Assembly: GCA_945870015.1 (NCBI GenBank)
Contig: CAMBQS010000078.1
Span: 1-10,904 of the forward strand
DNA length: 10,904 bases
Direction: 5' to 3'
Source: Desulfocicer vacuolatum DSM 3385
GTDB lineage: Bacteria; Desulfobacterota; Desulfobacteria; Desulfobacterales; SURF-7
The notes below the pieces were generated by a model. That model made no database searches and was not told where the DNA came from. It was given only the letters and a program-made list of their open reading frames with translations. Of this stretch, positions 6,954 to 10,904 are shown one piece after another. A program made the translations under genes and the position numbers. The stretch's first letter is position 1; every line of letters starts with the position of its first letter.

Positions 6954-7451
6954 CTATTCAAACCAATTGCTGAAGCGGCTTTGTATGGAGTCGATCACAA
7001 TCAACAAAAACGGTCCTGTTATCGCAGCCCATAAAAGTTGTATTGATGCAGAATGCAGGAGCGCTCCTGAAACCATCTGATTCCTGTGGAACAGTATCAA
7101 TAATACAAAAAAAATCAGATTCTCAATCAACACCCCCACAAACACAATGAACGGTTTCAATAAAAAACTCCGCACATGCACAAACTGAATTGTCCATCTC
7201 ATCGCGATAAACAATAAAAAATACACCAGAACATAAAAGCCAAACGGCCCTCCTGTAATTGAATCCATGCAAAAACCATAGAAAAAAATCAATGGAAGCC
7301 CCTGGGAAAATGGCCGGAAAAGCCCCAGATATAAAACGACAGGCAGAAGGATGTCATAAAAATTATTGAATAAGGCGATATTCGTTAGAACAGAGGTTTT
7401 GAGGATAATTAAAAAAATACAGATGCATGAATATACAATATAAGGAATCAC
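6954..7451 (-). CDS. mreD: Rod shape-determining protein MreD
   Basis: Small polytopic membrane protein of the elongasome, thought to link MreC with the PBP2-RodA complex. It has 165 residues (E. coli 162) and is very hydrophobic, with about five membrane segments. The family-type segment GLPLIFFYGFCMDSITGGPFG (51-71), with conserved Gly/Asp between helices, matches the usual GlxxDlxxg...G pattern of MreD. The start is GTG at 7451-7449, which overlaps the mreC TGA by 4 nt (GTGA) and has no evident Shine-Dalgarno sequence, so translation is probably coupled to mreC. It is placed as expected between mreC and mrdA. MreD sequences are poorly conserved, so the identification rests on size, topology and position together. 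Confidence 0.93.
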   Translation of the reverse strand: MIPYIVYSCICIFLIILKTSVLTNIALFNNFYDILLPVVLYLGLFRPFSQGLPLIFFYGFCMDSITGGPFGFYVLVYFLLFIAMRWTIQFVHVRSFLLKPFIVFVGVLIENLIFFVLLILFHRNQMVSGALLHSASIQLLWAAITGPFLLIVIDSIQSRFSNWFE

Positions 7452-8281
7452 GGCATTTCAAATTCATATTCTGCAGGTGTTATAAAGACAATGACCTCTT
7501 CTAACTTTTCAAAATCCACATGAGGAGTCACATCAACCTCTTGAAACATTCCGGAGTTGCGACGAATGACCCCTGAAACGTACCCGATTCTCAACCCTTT
7601 GGGATACACGCCATCGATTCCGGACGAAACCACTTCATCGCCAACCCGGATATCATTTTTCCGTAAAACATAATGGAAGGTACATTCTTCAGAAGACATG
7701 CCCCGTATGATTCCTCTGGCGCGTGACCGCTGAACCAAGGCATCGATTGCGCTGTTTCGATCAATAATCAGTAAAACCTTTGAATAATATGTGGAGACAG
7801 ACACCACCTGACCTGTTATTCCTTCAGGAACGACAACCGGGCATCCTTTTCGGATTCCATCAGACTGGCCTTTATCAATGATTATGGTTTTGGACCAGGG
7901 AGAAGGGTCTTTCCCGATCACTTCGGCTGAGACCGTTTGAGATACTCGAGTTTTTTTAAAGTCAAGAAACTTCCGAAGCCGCTGGTTGGACAACTCAATC
8001 TCAACACACTGATTTTTTTTTTCAACCGCCTGACTCAACATTTTTTTCAGTACATCATTTTCTTTCGCTGTTGAAACAAGATCAAAATAATGTCTCCAAA
8101 TACCTGAAATAAAAGTAATAGAGCCGGTGACTGCATCCTGAAAGGGCGAAATGATAGATATGGGCACACTGCTGATTCCTTCTGTTGCATCCGGATGTTT
8201 GTCTGAAACAGAAATCAGAATAACAGAACAGAAAACAAAAAAAGCACCTGCAATGACGAACACCATTCTTCTTGAAAACAT
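7448..8281 (-). CDS. mreC: Rod shape-determining protein MreC
   Basis: Bitopic periplasmic scaffold that binds and activates PBP2 and connects it to MreB filaments. It has 277 residues. The cytoplasmic tail is short and basic (MFSRR), with one membrane helix at about 7-25, a coiled-coil-prone dimerisation helix at about 66-108 (KENDVLKKMLSQAVEKKNQ), and the paired beta-domain region at about 113-268. Conserved pieces are EVIGKDPSPWSKTIIIDKG (120-138), GITGQVVSVS (154-163), ALVQRSRARGII (181-192) and SSGIDGVYPKGLRIG (219-233). ATG at 8281 is only 4 nt after the mreB stop and has no strong ribosome site, which suggests translational coupling to mreB. Its stop overlaps the mreD GTG. Confidence 0.96.
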   Translation of the reverse strand: MFSRRMVFVIAGAFFVFCSVILISVSDKHPDATEGISSVPISIISPFQDAVTGSITFISGIWRHYFDLVSTAKENDVLKKMLSQAVEKKNQCVEIELSNQRLRKFLDFKKTRVSQTVSAEVIGKDPSPWSKTIIIDKGQSDGIRKGCPVVVPEGITGQVVSVSTYYSKVLLIIDRNSAIDALVQRSRARGIIRGMSSEECTFHYVLRKNDIRVGDEVVSSGIDGVYPKGLRIGYVSGVIRRNSGMFQEVDVTPHVDFEKLEEVIVFITPAEYEFEMP

Positions 8282-8285
8282 GAAA

Positions 8286-9329
8286 TTATCGAATCATGAC
8301 CTGTCTTAGTATGTCAATACTATCGAGGGCCATCCCTGATCCCAATGCGACCGTTGACAGCGGATCATCTGTAACCGTAATGGGCAGTCCGGTTTCTTCC
8401 CGCAATAGTTTATCGAGATTCTTCAATAAAGCTCCGCCTCCGGTCAATACGATTCCGCTATCGACAATATCAGCAGCCAGTTCCGGTGGTGTCTGCTCAA
8501 GAGCGATTTTGACCGTTTCAACAATCGCATCAATCTGTTCTGAGATGGCCACGCGAATCTCTTCCGAGTCAATCGCAAGAATTTTTGGGATACCGGAAAC
8601 AAGATCCCGGCCTTTTACTTCTATGGTTTCCAGATTCTGGGCATCCGGGTAGGCATTTCCGATGGTTGTTTTGATAATCTCCGCGGTTCTTTCACCAATC
8701 AAAAGATTATACTTGCGTTTGATATATTGAGAGATGGCTGCATCCATTTTGTCACCCGCGACGCGAAGAGAGCAACTGTATACAATCCCTGCCAGAGAAA
8801 TCACTGCAACCTCTGTTGTACCGCCGCCGATATCAACCACCATGCTACAAGTCGGTTCGGTAATCGGAAGGCCGGCACCGATAGCGGCTGCCATGGGTTC
8901 TTCGAGTAAAAACACCTCCCTGGCTCCGGCTGATTCCGCCGATTCTTTCACAGCGCGTTTTTCAACCTGTGTAATCCCGGAAGGTACCGCGATGATAATC
9001 CGTGGACGGACAAATGTTCTGCGGTTATGAACCTTACGGATAAAGTGTTTGAGCATCGCCTCGGTCACTTCAAAATCGGCGATCACACCATCTCTCATGG
9101 GACGGATGGCTACAATATTGCCCGGCGTCCTCCCCAGCATTTTTTTGGCTTCAAGCCCTACGGCAAGAACTTTATTTTTATATCGATTGTCTGTCCGGAC
9201 TGCCACAACAGATGGTTCGCTCAATACAATGCCTTTTCCTTTGACATAGACCAGTGTGTTTGCAGTTCCCAAATCAATTGCCAGGTCGTTTGAAAATAAA
9301 CCCAGAATAGAATCCAAAAATGAATTCAT
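8286..9329 (-). CDS. mreB: Actin-like rod-shape protein MreB
   Basis: Bacterial actin that forms membrane-bound antiparallel filaments and steers the side-wall synthesis machinery. It has 347 residues, the same as E. coli MreB. Nucleotide-binding motifs are complete: phosphate-1 DLGTANT (19-25), phosphate-2 DIGGGTTE (166-173) and the adenosine motif VLTGGGA (294-300). The hydrolysis-region motif LLEEPMAAAIGAG (141-153) is present. The N terminus (MNSFLDSILGLFSNDL) is an amphipathic-looking stretch fitting direct membrane attachment. ATG at 9329 has GAGG about 5 nt upstream. It is the first gene of the mreBCD-mrdA-rodA block, after a 193-nt gap that should hold the promoter. MreB is preferred over other actin homologues (ParM, FtsA, DnaK) because of length, motifs and neighbours. 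Confidence 0.99.
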   Translation of the reverse strand: MNSFLDSILGLFSNDLAIDLGTANTLVYVKGKGIVLSEPSVVAVRTDNRYKNKVLAVGLEAKKMLGRTPGNIVAIRPMRDGVIADFEVTEAMLKHFIRKVHNRRTFVRPRIIIAVPSGITQVEKRAVKESAESAGAREVFLLEEPMAAAIGAGLPITEPTCSMVVDIGGGTTEVAVISLAGIVYSCSLRVAGDKMDAAISQYIKRKYNLLIGERTAEIIKTTIGNAYPDAQNLETIEVKGRDLVSGIPKILAIDSEEIRVAISEQIDAIVETVKIALEQTPPELAADIVDSGIVLTGGGALLKNLDKLLREETGLPITVTDDPLSTVALGSGMALDSIDILRQVMIR

Positions 9330-9522
9330 GACACCTCATTTCTGCACATGTATAAGTGCTTTTCGTTTGGTTTGTTTTTTTCTAAAAGTCTGAATATGAA
9401 GGATATACATCCATCAGCCACTCAAATGTACAATATCACCTACGAGATATCGATTATTATTAAGGCATCGCTACCAAAAATAGTTTTTTATTACAAGGAG
9501 AAAAATGATTAAATGATCGATA
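9330..9522. other. Intergenic region upstream of mreB with an inverted repeat
   Basis: This 193-nt AT-rich gap is the longest in the window and the likely site of the mre promoter. I found no -35/-10 pair good enough to mark. It contains GATATCGAT at 9446-9454 and its exact inverse ATCGATATC at 9516-9524, 61 nt apart. The match extends to about 13 positions with one mismatch, and the second arm just touches the stop codon of the upstream gene. No open frame or terminator stem is convincing. Confidence 0.5.
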
Positions 9523-10638
9523 TCAAATATTTTTCATGATCATATCATGTATTATCGGCCGAAATGCCCGTATCCTGATATTTTCCCTTGAAGGGTGCAC
9601 CCGGTTTGTCAGCAAAACCACGTTGATCTCTTTTTCCAGATCCATCCAGAAAGAGGTCCCCGTGAAACCAAGATGACCGACTGTTTTTTTGGAAAAAAAA
9701 TGACCGCTGCTTGAATCAGCAGGACTGGGCGTATCAAAACCCAATGCCCGTTCATTCTCTCCGGTTTTTTTTAAATATTGCCGGATTGTTTTTGAATCCA
9801 GGACCCAGCTTGCCGGATGCCCATGAAATTGCATCTGCAACATTATCAGCAGTCGTCCCACCTCTCTGGCTGTTCCAAACAGACCGGCATGCCCTTCCAC
9901 TCCCCCGGCAACAAAAGCATTATCATCATGTACCTCACCGATGAGAACCTTTTTTCTCCATGGACAATTTTCCGTTGAAGCAAAATGTTTGGAATGATTA
10001 TGAACCTTCTGGCCAACTATATCAAGATCAATAAAAAAAAGTTCTTGAAGACCTGCGGGCTGATAAATTTCATCCCTCACAAAATGATCCAGCCGTTTAC
10101 CGGAAACCGTTTCAATAATCCAGGATAAAATCATAAACCCGATATCGCTGTAAAGGGTTTTCATGCCAATGGGACAGACCAGCGTCTCATCGCTCAACAG
10201 CTCCCGGAATCTCCTTTTTCTTTCCGGCTTAGGAAGGAATCTTATCTGCTCAAAATAGGGTTTGTAATCCGGCAGACCTGAAGTATGATTCAACAAATGC
10301 CTGACTGTTATAGCAGCCTTATCCTTTCCCCTGAAATGTTCAATAATCTCTCCAAGCGTCTGATCCAGCGACAGCTTCTGCTGTTCTTCCAGTTTCATGA
10401 TGGACAATGTGGTTGCCAGCGGTTTGGTCAATGAAGCCAGATCAAACACGGTATCCACTGTTACGTCCTTGCCGATAAAAATATCCGCCTTTCCGTAAGC
10501 TTCATGAAACAGGATATCCTCTTTCCTGGAAACCAGCAGGACACCGCCGGGGAAAACACCTTCCTCAACAGCCGTTTTCATTACGGCATCGACAGACTTC
10601 ATCATCTGATTACCCGTATCAATCCAGGCACACATCAT
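9523..10638 (-). CDS. Serine hydrolase, class C beta-lactamase/PBP4b-like family
   Basis: A 371-residue SxxK acyl-enzyme hydrolase (beta-lactamase family, PF00144 type), which includes DD-peptidases, esterases and muropeptide-linked enzymes. Visible motifs are SLTK (Ser69-Lys72) in FDLASLTKPLAT, YSD (163-165) as the YxN-type motif, HLLNHTSGLPDY (114-125), GGVEGHAGLFGTA (245-257) and HLGFTG (322-327) in the place of the KTG box. These are all expected for an active enzyme. No signal peptide or membrane segment is seen, so it is probably cytoplasmic. ATG at 10638 overlaps the LD-carboxypeptidase stop by 4 nt (ATGA), indicating one operon. Met12 (10605) is an alternative start closer to where homologues usually begin, and neither has a strong ribosome site. 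The neighbour suggests muropeptide turnover, but the substrate cannot be read from sequence; a true beta-lactamase is unlikely. Confidence 0.88.
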   Translation of the reverse strand: MMCAWIDTGNQMMKSVDAVMKTAVEEGVFPGGVLLVSRKEDILFHEAYGKADIFIGKDVTVDTVFDLASLTKPLATTLSIMKLEEQQKLSLDQTLGEIIEHFRGKDKAAITVRHLLNHTSGLPDYKPYFEQIRFLPKPERKRRFRELLSDETLVCPIGMKTLYSDIGFMILSWIIETVSGKRLDHFVRDEIYQPAGLQELFFIDLDIVGQKVHNHSKHFASTENCPWRKKVLIGEVHDDNAFVAGGVEGHAGLFGTAREVGRLLIMLQMQFHGHPASWVLDSKTIRQYLKKTGENERALGFDTPSPADSSSGHFFSKKTVGHLGFTGTSFWMDLEKEINVVLLTNRVHPSRENIRIRAFRPIIHDMIMKNI

Positions 10639-10904
10639 TTAATTGCAGAAGAATGATAGATCAGCATATGGTTATCCGCATCCAGGGTGGCTTTCAACCC
10701 CACTGGAAATGTTATATTGGTCTTGCCATGCCCGATTTCAAATCCGGCTAATACGGGAAAAGAAAAATCTTTGAAAATGTTTTCTACAATCCGGTAAACC
10801 CCTTCCAGCGATCCGCAATCTTCAAAAGAACCCAGAGCAAGGCCGGCCAATCCATTGAAACAACCCGCAAGTTTCATCTGAATCAGCATTCTGTCAATTT
10901 TATA
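10635..10904 (-). CDS. LD-carboxypeptidase (S66 family), C-terminal part only
   Basis: The last 89 residues of an LdcA/MccF-type enzyme. These Ser-Glu-His peptidases remove the terminal D-alanine from tetrapeptides during cytoplasmic murein recycling; MccF relatives cleave microcin C-type conjugates. The frame is open to the window edge and begins YKIDRMLIQMKLAG, matching the usual (Y)RIDRMLxQLxLAG segment. AGCFNGLAGLALGSF and PVLAGFEIGHGKTN follow; the latter carries the expected catalytic His. The PVGLKATLD strand near the end is also typical. Ser and Glu of the triad lie outside the window, so activity cannot be judged. The TGA stop overlaps the next gene's ATG. LdcA is more likely than MccF given the cell-wall context. 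Confidence 0.88.
   Translation of the reverse strand, partial: YKIDRMLIQMKLAGCFNGLAGLALGSFEDCGSLEGVYRIVENIFKDFSFPVLAGFEIGHGKTNITFPVGLKATLDADNHMLIYHSSAIK

Noticed and set aside
9330..9420. Promoter-like pairs such as TTGTAC with TGTATA upstream of mreB
   Set aside because: Each half matches consensus at only about 3 of 6 positions or the spacing is off; the gap probably holds the promoter but I cannot place it.
9523..10638. Reading the serine hydrolase as an antibiotic-resistance AmpC beta-lactamase
   Set aside because: No signal peptide, HLG rather than KTG, YSD rather than YAN, and a murein-recycling neighbour; the general hydrolase/PBP4b-like family fits better.
1..10904. A novel defence, mobile or CRISPR-like system
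   Set aside because: No direct repeat arrays, transposase, integrase, toxin-antitoxin pair or unassigned long frame remains once the housekeeping genes are placed.

Overview
The window reads as an ordinary housekeeping stretch of a Gram-negative, probably deltaproteobacterial (Desulfobacterota-like) chromosome. Every gene I accept is on the minus strand, so transcription runs from high to low coordinates. Three things suggest the lineage: an F1Fo ATP synthase operon that begins with two b-type stator genes (b' then b), both with an extra N-terminal hydrophobic segment, and with no a- or c-subunit gene upstream; a complete MreB-MreC-MreD-PBP2-RodA block; and a bactofilin between the two. The lineage call is inference from gene content and protein style, not from a marker gene.

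Layout in order of transcription. (1) 10904-9523: the C-terminal end of an LD-carboxypeptidase (S66/LdcA-like), overlapping by 4 nt a SxxK serine hydrolase of the class C beta-lactamase/PBP4b-like family. (2) 9522-9330: a 193-nt AT-rich gap with an inverted repeat, the likely place for the mre promoter. (3) 9329-3785: mreB, mreC, mreD, mrdA (PBP2) and rodA, the core of the rod-shape elongasome. mreB-mreC and mreC-mreD are tightly packed. mreD starts at GTG and mrdA at TTG. (4) 3676-3248: a bactofilin. (5) 3247-3129: a 119-nt gap with a weak terminator-like hairpin and a weak promoter-like sequence. (6) 3128-1: atpF', atpF, atpH and atpA. Each stop codon overlaps the next start by one base (TAATG, TAGTG, TAATG). 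atpA runs off the window about 20-30 codons before its expected end.

How they fit together. MreB filaments, MreC and MreD position and activate the RodA glycosyltransferase and the PBP2 transpeptidase, which make side-wall peptidoglycan. The bactofilin is a second cytoskeletal polymer, plausibly serving shape or envelope organisation. The two upstream enzymes plausibly trim or recycle muropeptides. The atp genes encode the peripheral stator (b, b', delta) and the alpha subunit. Gamma, beta and epsilon should follow beyond coordinate 1, while a and c must be encoded elsewhere.

I found no mobile element, CRISPR array, tRNA, rRNA or defence module, and no credible undescribed system. The findings are modest points about gene starts, coupling, gene order and intergenic structure.
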